Shown: piece after piece, positions 45,700-57,944 of the stretch
Layout of the letters: every line of letters begins with the position of its first letter
How positions within the stretch are numbered: the first letter of the stretch is position 1
DNA from: Nymphaea colorata
Lineage: Eukaryota; Streptophyta; Magnoliopsida; Nymphaeales; Nymphaeaceae
Direction of reading: 5' to 3'
NCBI RefSeq assembly: GCF_008831285.2
Contig: NC_045148.1
Coordinates: forward strand, 22,129,002-22,193,001
Length of the DNA stretch: 64,000 nt
Position numbers and translations under genes: made by a program
The notes under the pieces: generated by a model
The model's database searches: none
What the model was told of the DNA's origin: nothing
The model's input: the letters and a program-made list of their open reading frames with translations, nothing else

Positions 45700-47300
45700 A
45701 TGGCTGGGAGGTCTCTCAATTTGTTCAACAAAATTAAAATAATGTACAGAAAAAATAACCAACACGGACACCTTTAAGGAGTCAACCGTTCAACAGAAGA
45801 ATGCAAATCAATGCAGCGATGCGAGACTTTCACTACCTCAAACGTAGGATTGCAATGCACCAGAACAAAAATCTTCCTTGAAAGAACATGATCCCCAGAT
45901 CCGTGAGGCACTTAATCAACCTCTTTCATGCAGTGAAACCATGCGTTCCTCCAGCCTATGGGAGCCGCTGAAATGCCAACCACCCTATTAAATCATGGTA
46001 GGCTACAAAAAATTCCAACTAAGATCTCCTTGGCACCCTAACATAGTCTGACTGGGACATAACAAACTCCAGAATCAAAAACCCCACATCCATGCTTTTT
46101 CACCCAGTACCCTACATTATGAGAGTCTCCAATCCATCTGCAGGCAGAGTGTATGATCAGACTGAAACCATCAAATGATGGCTAAGGATCATGATGAATG
46201 CCAGAATCCAACAAAGCCAAAATCTCCTACTTACTCGCCAACCCCAACACGCATTTATCATCAATTGTTTAACAATCTTCCCACAAAGGTTTGCATTGAA
46301 CATATTTCTGCGCTACGTCCCCATCATGGACTCCTTTATTCCTTCATAGCCAGAGCTTCCAGATAACCTTTGGAAAGCATAAATACCATCCCTTCTAGCT
46401 AAATTTAATGCGCCAGCACCAGGACTCATAAGGACTATCGTAGACTGTTTGAATTTCACCATTACATTAAACTTGCAACCGATGACTTTCCTGATGGATC
46501 TCGCCAAAGACCAATGAATGAACACATTGACTATCAATTCCTCTTCCTTCTCACAAAGAGGATACCGATTGCAAGGGGGACTTCAAAATTTTCTATGCGA
46601 TCTTGGGTGAGAGTCCTGCCTTTCAGAGCAATATACAATGTCCACTTTGTGCACTCCATTGAGTTGTTTCTATATACTATGGCTCCCCTCACATGCCTCA
46701 CAATCTTCACTTTAATGCACTCATATATATACACTAAATTCAGAGTTTCTGACTACTCACAACCGAATCAGACCATAACAAAGTGTCGCTATTTGTTACC
46801 AAACGAACACTCCTCATAGCCAAAGGAATCCAAAGACCCAAAAACCTTCCACATCCCAAGAATTCTGAGTGAATCACCCCCACCAGCTTCTGCTTATAGT
46901 TCACAGATGTTGGAGGTTCCAAACATTGAAAAAAGTAGCACAGCAGACCCCAACAGCACTGTTCTGATCAGACGTTAATCACTTTCTAAGAGACATGATG
47001 AGAAATTTCCTCCCATCCCCAGATGAGACCCTTCCAGCTCCAGGTGGAATAAGTTCTACGAGTCTGCAACCAAAGGCTATGGTTGCACAAATACTTCTGT
47101 CGACACAAGTCGCACCATAAGGAGTCCATTAACTTGGCCTTCAGTGTCAACTAGATCATCCAAGCATTATTAAGGCTACTCAAATCTTTCAAACCAGCCC
47201 CATCCTCCTCTAAAGGTAAGCACAGGGAGAACGACCTCACTGCATGATCATGCCTCCCATCTGTTGAATCACCACAAATGAAACCTACTACACGTTCTCT
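45700..47300 (-). mobile_element. LINE remnant, minus strand
   Basis: On the minus strand, in order: EEDGAGLKDLSSLNNAWMI (about 47215-47160), SLWCDLCRQKYLCNHSLWLQ (about 47130-47070), SWKGLIWGWEEISHHV (about 47040-46990). Then a segment with NSDTLLWSDS (about 46770), and the zinc-knuckle-type domain with ALKGRTLTQDRIENFEVPLA (about 46640-46570) and VFIHWSLARSIRK (about 46520-46480). These are the landmarks that follow the LINE polymerase. Several stops and shifts break it. The polymerase core and endonuclease are absent. The 3' end probably extends to about 45700. It is a different copy from the plus-strand LINE at 32012-34040. Confidence 0.7.
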
Positions 47301-48904
47301 GGGTGTTGTCTAATTAGGCCTTTAGTTATACCAATTGTCCTAGTTTATAGCCTTTCTATAGCATGAATCAAACTGTGCTAAAAGTTGGTTAAAATGACTA
47401 TTTTACCTTTCCTAAATGGGATATTTAACTGATTCTTCCAAAAGAATTTCAAATATAAGGGCCATGAACTACACCAAAGCAAATCATACATCATAGGTAA
47501 TCTAACTCCAGTATCCATATCACTCAAGTCATCATCACATAGAAAATGAACCTTTTGCTCCCGATCAACTCATTTTATCCATTTTCTCTGACTTTGCAAA
47601 TAACTATGGAAGTCCTGAGAATTGTATTACTAAGCAATTGGGGTTATTTCCATTTGTATAAGTCAATGGAAACACCCAAACAAGTTTATTAGCTCACATT
47701 TAGTCAGAAATGATCTAGAAATAGGTAATTTCCCTCATTTTGCAATCATTTCTTGTCATCAAAACACATGCAGACTTGACTAGACCCACAATAAGATCTC
47801 CTCAGCATAAGCATATTATCTGCAGCTCCATTTCCATTTTTGAAGTCTCAATTCTAGTGTTAGGACAATCATTTTAAGATATGACACCTTGTTTTTCCCA
47901 TTTCCTCATGTATGATCATCATTTTCCACTGATTCGAGTGAGTTAGACCAAATTGAGTTACGATCAGATTCTTAAGTGCATGAACTGACTATTCCTGCTT
48001 TTGATTCGGTAATTCTGTTTTAGATTGAGCACACATTGTAGATTTTCAGTCGCTCATGGAGTGGTTATATCTAGACATTGTCATAGTAATTTTTGAACTG
48101 ATTTTTGAGAGATATGGAATACCAATTTTCAATTTGAGTGCACAGATTGATTAAAATGTCACTTAAAGAGAGTACCAGTGTGCTTAGTGCTCCTACACAA
48201 GCTCAAAATCTCCGTTTCCCATTATACCCTAACCATTTCCATTTACATGTTCAAATACAATTTAGTCAATTTTAGAAAATGTGATTTTCCAAAGGCAAAT
48301 TGAGTAACCTTTTAGTGAAATTTGGCACGCCCACAAATTGAACCTCAAAAGCACCTCAGGAAGTCTTTTTAACTCTAAAAAATTTTCACCATGACCAAAT
48401 GACGATTTTACCTCATACATGGAGGTTTTGAACTGAGCTTTTAAAAGATGATTCCAAATGTAGGAGCCAACCATAGAAAACTAGGGTCAAACTTGCCCTA
48501 TTTAGACATCTAATACCTAGACTAGGATCACCTAAGTTGTCACAACCATGTGAAATGACCACTTTGTCCCTAATGTAAGAAAATCTTTGAGATCTTAGTA
48601 ATGATTTAAAACAAACATAAATCGGGTAATTCTTAGATCTACAAGTCTCTAAGAGTAGTTAAAGTCATCTCACCAATCATTTTTACCAGTTTAAGTCAGC
48701 TTTCCCAATTCACCAGAACCGAGAACTATAATTTTTAGCTCTACTATATATCATTAAGTCTAACCAAATTCAGGATAGGTTTGCTTTAGTGGAAAAAAAT
48801 TATTATTTTACTTACTTTGAGTTACCAAGCTCACATTTTAGTTTCAAAGTTATTCGCAGATTTCCACTAGGCCACTCTCTCCCCTATTTAGCATTCTTTG
48901 AATT
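47300..48904. other. AT-rich, retroelement-like non-coding DNA
   Basis: No gene. Phrases such as 'TTTTACC(T/C)' and 'CCAAATGACGATTTTACC' and the general style resemble the long non-coding LTR or spacer DNA of plant gypsy elements. I could not find paired LTRs. Confidence 0.35.
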
Positions 48905-49205
48905 AAGTTATAGTGCAACCGAGTTGAGTTAGCTCAAACCAAACTAGAATCATATTTATCATTTATAAATTTATCCTCCCTTAGTTTGGTTTGAGTTTAT
49001 TCATCTTGGTTTGAGTTCAATTTTGTTCCAATGGTCTGAACTTCACTCTCTTTTTTTGTTTTTAAGGCGTTTGAGCTCAACCTAGTGGAGTGAGCTGAAA
49101 CCGAGCTAGGATCATGTTTATCATGTATAAATCTATCTTCTTTTAGTTTGGTTTGAGTTCATTTATGAAGCCATCTGAGTTCATTTTTGTTTGGAAGGTC
49201 CTAAA

Positions 49206-49236
<31 letters not shown>

Positions 49237-49400
49237 TTTGGATTTAAGCTGTTTTTAACCTCAACCCAATAGAGTGAGCTATAATTGAGCCAAAATCGTA
49301 GTTATCATGTATGAATCTATCTTTTCTTAGTTTTTGGGTTTGAGTTTATTCATACCCAATTTGAGTTCAATTCAGTATTGAAGGTCTGGAACTCATTCAT
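48905..49400. repeat. Tandem repeat, three diverged units of about 160-185 bases
   Basis: The landmark (A/G)GAGTGAGCT...GAGC(T/C)A(G/A)(A/G)ATC followed by 'TTATCATGTATAAATCTATCTT' and 'TTTGGTTTGAGTT' recurs at about 48931, 49093 and 49277. Units differ by substitutions and small insertions. The second unit carries a (TC)n run at about 49215-49236. Confidence 0.7.
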
Positions 49401-50690
49401 AATACTTGCTACACTCTGTAGACATCTATCAAGCTTAATTCAGTTAACCCAGAGCAAAACTTTCTGATCTTTCAACATATCCTCCCCAGTACTTGGTTGA
49501 TCTAAGGCCCGCAACTCTACTAGTGAAGACGACAATCATAACCTAATTTTTGAAAACCTTCTATGTTTCTCTTTATATATATGACAACCACAGCTAGTAA
49601 ATTTTAGAAAATTTGATTTTTAGAACAATGCTGGAGGGGTTTTTAGTAATATTTTAACTAAAGTCAATCTAGAAATAGGCATATAGGCTGGTCTAATCAG
49701 ATTTGCCAAACTCACCCGGAGCTTGAGAATTACACATAGGGACACAACAGTTATTTTCTTTTAAGCCATATTATTCTACACAAACATAGGACATATGTCT
49801 CATATACATTAGTTTATGGCTTTCTTTGATTCCGAGAGCTTTAAGCAAAGTCAAATCCATGATTTATGCTTATTTGAGTTCAAAATCTACACAAGGAGTA
49901 AACCAATCAATTTTTTTCTAATCCATATTTTCTACATGAACCTAGGATTATATGTCATATATACTTAACATCATCAAGTTTGTCATTATTAAATCATCAA
50001 AGCTCCAACTTCAAATAATTTCAAACACATAATAGATGGTCCAAATCTTCACCCAAGGGTAAAAAGTCATTTCATTTTAAATCTCTTACCCATGCACAAG
50101 GATAAAACAACAATTTCATCTGCAATAATGTCGTTTTGCACTTAGTATATATGCTAGATATACTTGATGTTATGGTATTTGAAGCATCAATTACAATGTT
50201 TACATCAACATTTTTAGATCTACGAACTATTGTCTAGAATTCTAATCCAAATCTCTTAAGATCTATTTTGTAGAAACTTTCTATGGATTTAGATCTTGAT
50301 CTGAATCTTAGATCCATGCCCATACCTATCATCTAAAATCTCTATGGATGTCATGATTTGAATCTCAGAACCATATCCCAAACCAAGATCCAAATGCATA
50401 AATGTACACATATGCAAAAAATATCAAAGTTGATTTTGAATACTATGTGAGATGTCAATCCAAATAGTTGCTATAGATTATTCATGCAAACCTCTAAGTA
50501 TTGTACTTTGGTTCAGAACCATTTAATAGTGTTGTGTGCATTAGGACTTAGAATTGAGAGTGATTTGTTCATGTTCACTTACATTTAGAATCCCATACAA
50601 CCCCTTTCAATTTAAGCATTGATCGAAAACAAATGTTTGTTTCTCCCATGGTTTTAACTCTCCATCTTGGCAGCATCGTATTAGAGTTCA
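49401..50690. other. AT-rich non-coding DNA
   Basis: No gene or definable element. Style as in 47300-48904. Confidence 0.35.
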
Positions 50691-51396
50691 CTGATTGTGC
50701 ATGTGCATGCTCATGAATTTCAAAATTTACCTTCACCTACATGGCCGCTTGGCCTAGATGGGGCCGCTCAAGAGGTCGACCTCCTGGCTCCTCCATAGAG
50801 GACTAGACATCACCCCAAACTCTGCCGTGGAACTATTAATGCCCTCCACCTTGGCGACCTTTGCCAACTAGGGAGGGAAGTTGGGGTGCATAAAGGCAAC
50901 CCGGCCAATAAATAGCTAGGACCAGTCCTGCCCAATGCCATGTAGGACCAGCCAGTGCCCAAGGATGCCAGCTGATCCAAATTCATCCTTTTTTTTCCCC
51001 ACATCTAATCACTTACAGGGCTGATTTGCTGCCCTAGGCAATCAGCCCAGCTTCTAGGATGACTCAGACTGAGCTGGCCACCGTGGACCAGCCACTATAG
51101 CAACATGCCACCAGAGGTTTGACCCAAACTGCCTGCTTCTTAGGACACACACACTCTCTGCCATCGACTACCTATGTTGCCATTATTGGCCCAACCAAAC
51201 CAAGGGCCGTGCTCTTCTCCCAGTCACTTGCTCAAGGCACTGCCCCAGCCAGTCCATGCGGTGCTAGCTCCTTAAGCTGGCCTTTCTTTGTGCAGGCTCT
51301 AGCCTAGCGCCCAGTTAGCCCCCACACCTTCCACCTTGGCACCACATCAGCATCACGTCATCCCATGTCAACATGGCACCCTCTACTTTCTCTCTC
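50691..51396. other. GC-rich island within AT-rich DNA
   Basis: Visibly richer in G and C than either flank, with many CCCAGC, GGCCAC and CCAACC words. It is open on both strands in short stretches (64 codons minus at 50810-51004, 62 codons plus at 51119-51307) but has no recognisable protein. Retroelement leader or gag-proximal sequence is one possibility. Confidence 0.4.
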
Positions 51397-51801
51397 TTAT
51401 TTAATAAGTTCATTTATTCTGGCATTAATGTTGTCTCGTTTCTTGTTCTGAACTATTTGTGTGGGGGCAGTGCCCAACTTGAAACGGGTGACCATTGCCT
51501 GAATTCCACTGCCATAGCTATCAGTCCATGGTAGCATCTCGACCACCCACAGGTGGAGCTCTCCCAATGAGAGGAGCCACTCTTCCAGCAACCCATACAT
51601 CACTGCAACGAGCTTTCTGGTGAATCGTGGGATGCTAGCTACCCCATCACCGCCCACAAAAACATCACCACCGGCAAGCTCTTTGCATGCATTTTCCCTT
51701 CTCAAAAGCTTATTAGGGACAGATTCATTATTATAGATAAGATCCACTCTTACATAATGAATAATTGGTTGAGATGATCCACTGATCTTCTTCCATTTCA
51801 A
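51397..51801 (-). CDS. Unidentified 134-codon reading frame
   Basis: A frame from 51801 to 51397 encodes an opening MKWKKISGSSQPIIHYVRVD, a middle with GGDVFVGGDGVASIPRFTRK and LEEWLLSLGELHLWVVEMLP, and a basic end. The composition is protein-like and it lies next to the GC-rich island. I do not recognise it. A decayed retroelement gag or a captured gene exon are both possible. There is no promoter or splice evidence. Confidence 0.25.
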   Translation of the reverse strand: MKWKKISGSSQPIIHYVRVDLIYNNESVPNKLLRRENACKELAGGDVFVGGDGVASIPRFTRKLVAVMYGLLEEWLLSLGELHLWVVEMLPWTDSYGSGIQAMVTRFKLGTAPTQIVQNKKRDNINARINELIK

Positions 51802-51829
51802 TCTATATTTCTCATAATTTTCTGTAGTT

Positions 51830-52000
51830 TCTTTTGAGAGAAGTGGTCTAGAAGGTTAGAGGTCATGCCTTCAACCCCTTTGATGTAAAAATCCCAGCCA
51901 TAAACTATCACTGTTCATGTGTTATGTGGCCCTTTACTCAATCTTTTTAATTCAAAAAGTGACATTTACGTATATATATATATATATATCATCTCATATG
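51830..52000. repeat. Relative of the LTR segment at 37730-37870
   Basis: Shared features in order: GTGGT(C/A)(T)AGA, 'CCCAGCCAT(A/G)AA(T/C)', 'TCATG(T/A)GTTATG(T/C)GG(C/T)CCTTT' and 'AC(G)T(A/G)TATATAT'. This ties the 47.3-53.8 kb region to the same retroelement family as the 35.6-37.9 kb sequence. Confidence 0.55.
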
Positions 52001-53834
52001 AAAATGGCTATTATTCTTATCAAGATTAGGTTAAGGGTCACATCCTTAAGCTAATCTAAAGGAGATTGCTTCCAACATTGAATCTTGATGGCTCAAAACT
52101 ACAAGTTTTAGCCAATTAAAAATTTGAAATCAGGCTGATTGAGTGTATATATATGTATTTTTAAAACCAAGAATTTGATTTTTCAAAGATTCTTGGAACA
52201 CCAAGTTTGAGATCCTAAAATACTTGTTTCAGATCAAAGGAAGCTACTAATTTGTCAATGTCTATGAGATTAGACCGAATCCCTAGTCTTGCCTAATCAG
52301 CACTGTAGAGAGTAGCTTCTAATATGGCTGATATTCATGATTTCGACTTCACATTTTTCAATTTTGCAATTGGTTTGGTTTTCAAATTAATACCTCACAA
52401 AATTTCAGCCAAAAGCTGTAATTAAAATTCACAAAACCAGCAAAAGAAATTTTGTCAAATTGTCTCAACATACTATACAAATTTGCATAGCCTTGAGATT
52501 TAAAACCAAATTTGGAGTGAACATTGCTTCTAAGTTCTGATTTGCATTCCAACTTGTACTTTAATGGAAAAATTGATGTATGTATTCAAAATATGTATAT
52601 ATGTTTCATCAATTTCAAGATTTAATCTATCAAATTACATTTTATTTTGAAGACAGATCTCCAAAGTAGACATTTCTTAATTTGCAGCCATTAAATCAGT
52701 ACATGGTCTGTTTTATAATCATTTTAACATGAGGAAGTGGAGGTTTTCCACTCTTTTCCCATTCTAAAACTGGGATTTTTCATTCAATTTTCAGATTTCA
52801 CTTTCAAGTGTAAGGATTTTATCTATGTCAAGCTTGTGGACCGCATTGTAGTAGTTATACGTGATCCAATACCAAGCATAGCCTAGACATTCTACTACAT
52901 ATCCAATTTAATATAAATTTGCTCTTTATTTCATGAATGCATGTATGATGGAATATAAAATTAACACGTGTAGATGCATGGAGAGTTAGTGAGAGTGAAG
53001 AATGTATGCATACATTTAGTTTATTTTCTTAATTCATGCATGCATTCACTTATCTAATTCACACACACATGCACCATCTCTAGAAAGTAAGTGAACCAAT
53101 TCAAGTTACAAAACATGACCGAGCTATATTGCAACAAAGAATTTGGAATCTCACTTAGTTTTGAAAAGAAAATACAAGAATCCTATCAATCTTGCCAACA
53201 AATATATTTGGAACATAAAAATTCTCTATAAAACATTGGAATCCCTATTTTTCCAAAAACAAGCTTTACTTGAAAAATTTACAATCTTCTCTAAAAGAGA
53301 ACTTGGTACAATTTCAATTCAAAATTCCTATCTTTTGATCAACCAATTTTCAAATTTGATCAATTGATCCATTTTTTCAAGCTAAATCAACTATTTAAGT
53401 CAAGTTCATTTTTTAATTTACTTTAAACTAAGTTCAAAATTTTGATCCAAGATTGCATATTAACTTCAAGTTCATGAACTAAAACTCCAATTTTCAACTA
53501 TTAACAAATCAAATCCTCAATTTACAAATATAATTTCCAACCAAATTTCTTAAACTCTCAAATTTTTAGATCAAATCAATGGTCCCAACTAGAATCAATT
53601 TTGAACAATTTTCAATTTTGCCAAAATTCAAAAGAATTTGCCCAAATTTCTAAAACAAGTTGAATTTCGAAATAACTTGTCAAAACCAATTTGATTTTCA
53701 ATTAACTTGTTTAAAATACATTTCATTTTATCTAAAACAAGATCAAAACGTTGGTTTTTCAAAATTTAGTTCAAATGAACTTCAAAATCAAATTTCAAAC
53801 ACTTATGCACAAACATATATAATGCATCAATCAA
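52001..53834. other. Very AT-rich non-coding DNA
   Basis: Long stretches of TTCAAATTT, CAATTTTC and AAATCAA words, especially from 53400. Two short frames (53143-53367 and 53660-53854) have lysine- and phenylalanine-rich composition and are not supported as genes. Confidence 0.4.
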
Positions 53835-54255
53835 ATGACTTGTACAACTTTTGAGAAATGCTTAGTCTTAGGTCCAATTATCCATGTTAAAGGTGGGGAG
53901 ACATGGTTAGACCTCGTACCAGTAGGCAGATCCCTTTCTCTTGCAATTTTTCTAATATCCCAATCTCAAATTTTCTGCTCACACTACTCCCCATTCAGGG
54001 GAGGGGAGCAAATAGATGCCATGCCTGGTGGGACCCATTATAGTTCATCTAAGGATTTTTTAGGTCATGTACAAGTCATTTTAACATTGATAGACACCAA
54101 TTGCATGCAAACTCTTCATGACCATACCTACCTACATCATGCATATTGTATTGCAGAGGAAGAAGGTGGAGAACAAGAGAAACTTCTAGTTGGGTGTCAC
54201 CGGATTAAGTTACTAAGAAAAGGTGGCACCATACTCTCAAGAGGAACAACTTGAT
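53835..54255 (+). other. 139-codon open frame, not supported as a gene
   Basis: The frame has no domain I recognise. Its early part (around 53902, ATGGTTAGACCTCGTACCAG) has a relative at 19853, so at least that part is an old repeat. It ends just before the hAT-like element at 54260. Confidence 0.25.
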
Positions 54256-54259
54256 GGTA

Positions 54260-55218
54260 TTTGGAGGAATGTTGTAAAAGGCAATAAGGTGAGGCGACAC
54301 GTTCAGCCTCTCATGAGGCGAGGGAGGTGAGGCATTAGTTGAAGCATAGCTGCACAAACAAGTTTGTGAATTATATATTATTTATAAAAATAACATCAAA
54401 ACTGAAAGAAAATGACTACAATACTAAGCATATCAATAAAAACTAATACACAATATATGAAAACTACAATAATTTGCAAATCCAAACAAATACAATGTCA
54501 TAACATACATAGTGCAAAGAGTGTTTGCACAATTGGCGTAGAAGCATGACCTGTCCTAAACAGGTCATAGAACTATCATTGAAAACAAATAACCAAAACT
54601 AAAAAAATCAAAATTCAGATGATAATATCAATTAAGAGAATAAGTAAATAACAAGTGTTGGTGGACAATAATATAAGCATTTTGAAATGTGTATATGTAC
54701 AAAAATTAAAAAAGTAACTAATTTGTGTAATTATCAAGTGATATTTAACAAAGTTCAAATGATTTTTGTAGGCCATTGGCCAATAGTATCTTCATCATTT
54801 TCATATTATGTAATCGATGACAATTCATCATCATTTGAACCATCCATATATTGAATAAGTTCATCTTCCTCTTCAGTTGCTTCATCATCAAAACTCTCAT
54901 GTTGTAAATCTTCTATTATTGTTTTACCTTCACATAAAAACAATAGTACATAAAATATAATAGTAAGTAAAGAAAAAAAACAATGTTCATATCTTGATTT
55001 TAAAATTTACAAATATATAGCATTACTTTTTTCAACACTTTCCCTGAGGTGTATGCCTCAAGCATGGAACATACCATGGATGGAGGCATACACCTATATT
55101 AAATGAGGTGCATGCTTCAGGATGCGTGCACCTCAAGGCCCTGTCTCAAGGCATTTTTTCTAAAATGCTTTGAGTCGCATTTTTTTTTGTGTGAAGCATA
55201 CGCTTCTTACAACATTGA
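54260..55218 (-). mobile_element. hAT-like element with transposase-tail-like exon
   Basis: The ends are imperfect inverted repeats: AATGTTGTAAAAGGC on the left and GCTTCTTACAACATT on the right. Both subterminal regions carry AGGTG(A/T), GAGGCG and GCCTCA words (54290-54340 and 55035-55170). On the minus strand at about 54960-54800 a segment following an AG encodes a strongly acidic block, EDLQHESFDDEATEEEDELI, then a DGSNDDELSS stretch. Acidic tails of this kind end many hAT transposases, so this may be an internally deleted derivative that kept the last exon. No 8-base target duplication is evident. Confidence 0.5.
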
Positions 55219-55404
55219 TTTCAGGGTAACATGGAAAAGCATTTCAAAGTAGAGAGACATGCTTTCTTTTGCAACTGTCGCTTCTATTTTCCTGTTGAGT
55301 AATTTTTGAAGTTCTTCTTTCTTCTTGATGCAACCTAGATGATTAGCACCACAATTCTCAACTACTTCAAACTCTTTACCACCATAGTTCACCCAGTATG
55401 ACAA
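55207..55404 (-). CDS. Unidentified exon-like fragment
   Basis: The minus strand is open for 65 codons with protein-like composition: SYWVNYGGKEFEVVENCGAN, then a KKKEELQKLLNRKIEATVAK helix and ESMSLYFEMLFHV. An acceptor-like 'TTTTAGTTCATTCAAG' precedes it. It stops exactly where the right terminus of the hAT-like element begins, so the exon may have been cut by that insertion. I cannot name the protein. Confidence 0.35.
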   Translation of the reverse strand: MSYWVNYGGKEFEVVENCGANHLGCIKKKEELQKLLNRKIEATVAKESMSLYFEMLFHVTLKSML

Positions 55405-57050
55405 GGCAACTTGAATGAACTAAAAGTCTACCTGTAGTGCTCGCCAAGTATGCTGTAGAACCAATATCATCGTATAGGAAGAAAGCATCAAGCATTTTCA
55501 TGATACAACATAACCAAGATCAACATAATAGGAAGAAACCATCGAACAGGCTCATGTTACAACAAAACCATTATCAACTTATAAACATTTAAATAGGATT
55601 ATTCTCTCTCTCTCTCTCTCCCCCAACACAACCCAACCCCACCCCAACCAAAAAAAAAGGAAGAAAGACAAACCAACTCACGCTCACATTCTGAAGGCTA
55701 GCTCTCAAGCTGTTCTATTGCCAATAATTTTATGCTTACAATGAAAAGCACTATACCTCAAAATAGTTTGTGCAAGTAATATTTTCATATTTCTTTGACA
55801 AAGAAAATGGTTGTTCAGTCTAGGTGCTAAGAAATATAATCCCATGTTAGCTAGAGTCACTAGCCAGACGCATACAGAGGTCCACTATGTGATAGACAAA
55901 AGGTCAAAATGATTCAGCCTGCCAGGAATCTTACAATTACCTTTGCAATGTGTTTCAATTCAGACATGATCAGATAACTTTCATGATGCTGCACACTCCA
56001 CCATAATTGCAAACATTTCATGAGACCATCAAGTATCCTTGACACCGAACCAATGCCCAAAAAGGACTGTGGTATTAAAGCTGACGAATATTTGTGAACA
56101 AAGTCTCACATATAAGCAGTTTGGTTATATGTGCACAAAGCTGATTCAACATGTTCAGCATGATAAGAACAGCTTAGTGATTGGAAAACGTAAATCATGA
56201 TTTAACTTAGTACTATGACTAGACACCAACTCCTACTGATGCAATGCGTGTTTTCTCACCTAGGATATTGATGATGCCACTGCGTCCTTTTGTGTGTGTA
56301 TACAAAAACTGCATTATTTTCGAAAAAATGCAAAAAAAAAGTGAGAAAATGAAATGCCGTTTAAAAATTAAAAAACATATTTATAAAACAAAAATGAAAA
56401 ACGAAAAAAATGCAACTCATTTCACTTATATAAATTAAATTGGTGAAATAAAATGTATGTGCACATAAAGAATCAAGGAAGCTAGAAAAGAAAGAAAAAG
56501 ACAAAGACAAGAAGCTTTTGGTTTCTTTCCACTGTTTATTTAGACAATGACCAATAGAAAACAAAAAAAAAAGTCTTCTATTCGATGAAACAGGTTACCC
56601 CATCAAATGTTTTACATGCTTATTTAGTGTGCAAAATGTAGACTACTTCATATTTCAGATCAAACAAATGCCCCCAATGCAAAAAGGGTGTATAAAAAAT
56701 CCTCCTCATGTATAATGGATAATGTAGATGGTTGCCGTGTAAATTGGCTGGAAAGGCAGTCGTAGAGAGTATACCTATCCTTATATTGGAAACCTACCTC
56801 TATGAACTGCAGGAGATGGATTGCGTAGGGAATCATCAGCTTTTGGTTCTTCAAAACTCGAAAAGCTTGCAATATTTCTTAATATGCTTCAAAATTAGGC
56901 ATTCCTAAATATGACAAAGGAAAACGGCAAGAAAAATCAAGAACAGGATGGGGTTCCGGAAAAACTATAGGGGTGTTTGATGGCTGGCAATATTCTGCAG
57001 CCATGGAGAAAAATTTAAAATATTCAAAATTTTTCTCATTCCATCAAAGG
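55405..57050. other. Gene-poor DNA
   Basis: A (TC)n run lies at 55603-55622. The short frames at 56244-56872 are not supported. Near 56968 the phrase GGGGTGTTTGATGGC resembles a terminal motif seen in several plant DNA transposons, so an element may begin there and run past 57100. Confidence 0.4.
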
Positions 57051-57054
57051 TGGA

Positions 57055-57505
57055 ATGAAAATTATGACCGTTGAACATGTTTCCCAAATTTTTTTTTCGG
57101 AAAATGCATCACCTCCCACTCACGCATTGCTTCCCTCTCCCTCCTGCCACAGGCCCGCAGCTGCCTCCGTCGCCTCTGTCCAGCCTGCTGGTCGTTGTCT
57201 CTCTCGCCCTCTCACTCTCCTGCTCCCTCGTCATCTCTCTCGCCCTCTCACTCTCTCGCTCCCTCGTCATCTCTCTCGCCCTCTCACTCTCCTGCTCCCT
57301 CGTCGTCTCTCTCGCCCTCTCACTCTCTCACCCTTGCTGGAGAAGAAGCCTCTGTCTCTCATCTGTCGTTTGTGCAGTGGCTTCCGTGTTAGGAAACACT
57401 GATTTTGGCTTGCCCTGTTACTGTAGCGCAGGAATCTGTCTCCGTCTCTGCAGCAACAAATTTGGGCTCGATTTTTCTGTGAACAGATCTGCAAGGTTTT
57501 CGTGA
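57055..57505 (+). other. Pyrimidine-rich leader-like sequence with 36-base repeats
   Basis: GC-richer and strongly C/T-biased on the plus strand, open in all three frames over much of its length because of the 36-base repeat. It is followed at about 57508 by GAAAG|GTTAGTG, a donor-like site, and by T-rich intron-like sequence. This arrangement looks like an untranslated first exon and intron of a gene, with the remainder perhaps beyond the gap. No protein is recognised. Confidence 0.35.
57192..57335 (+). repeat. Four perfect-length 36-base tandem units
   Basis: Units begin at 57192, 57228, 57264 and 57300, each starting TCGT(T/C)(G/A)TCTCTCTCGCCC. They differ by single bases, and no unit is longer or shorter than 36. 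Since 36 is a multiple of three, every frame repeats a 12-residue peptide. Confidence 0.95.
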
Positions 57506-57844
57506 AAGGTTAGTGTTTGAATATGAATGGTGAATAGTATTTAATTTTTTTTTCGTTTCTCGCTGAATTTTTGGAAATCCCTCTTTCTTTTTTGGCTCCT
57601 ACTGTGAAAGAATTTTTTTCCGGAGGCTTCCATATAGAAAGTCCAGTCCGTTTCTCTATCCCCTTTTTTCTTGTGAGGGTTTCTTGTCACAGAGATCGAT
57701 TTTGTTGAGTTTGTACATTTAGTAGTTGACTGGTTTCTTTGCGAATGCATTAACTTCTTAACTCGTGCTTATCAATAGCTTGACATTGAATGTTCCTGTC
57801 TTTTTCTTTGAAAAAGCTTGGAGCTAGAACAGACTCATCAATCT

Positions 57845-57944
57845 NNNNNNNNNNNNNNNNNNNNNNNNNNNNNNNNNNNNNNNNNNNNNNNNNNNNNNNN
57901 NNNNNNNNNNNNNNNNNNNNNNNNNNNNNNNNNNNNNNNNNNNN
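57845..57944. other. Assembly gap of 100 N
   Basis: Exactly 100 undetermined bases, the conventional size for a gap of unknown length. Confidence 0.99.

Noticed and set aside
57055-57505. Overlapping open frames of 115 and 144 codons with leucine/serine-rich repeats
   Set aside because: They are produced by the 36-base C/T-rich repeat, which keeps several frames open. No domain or start context supports a protein.
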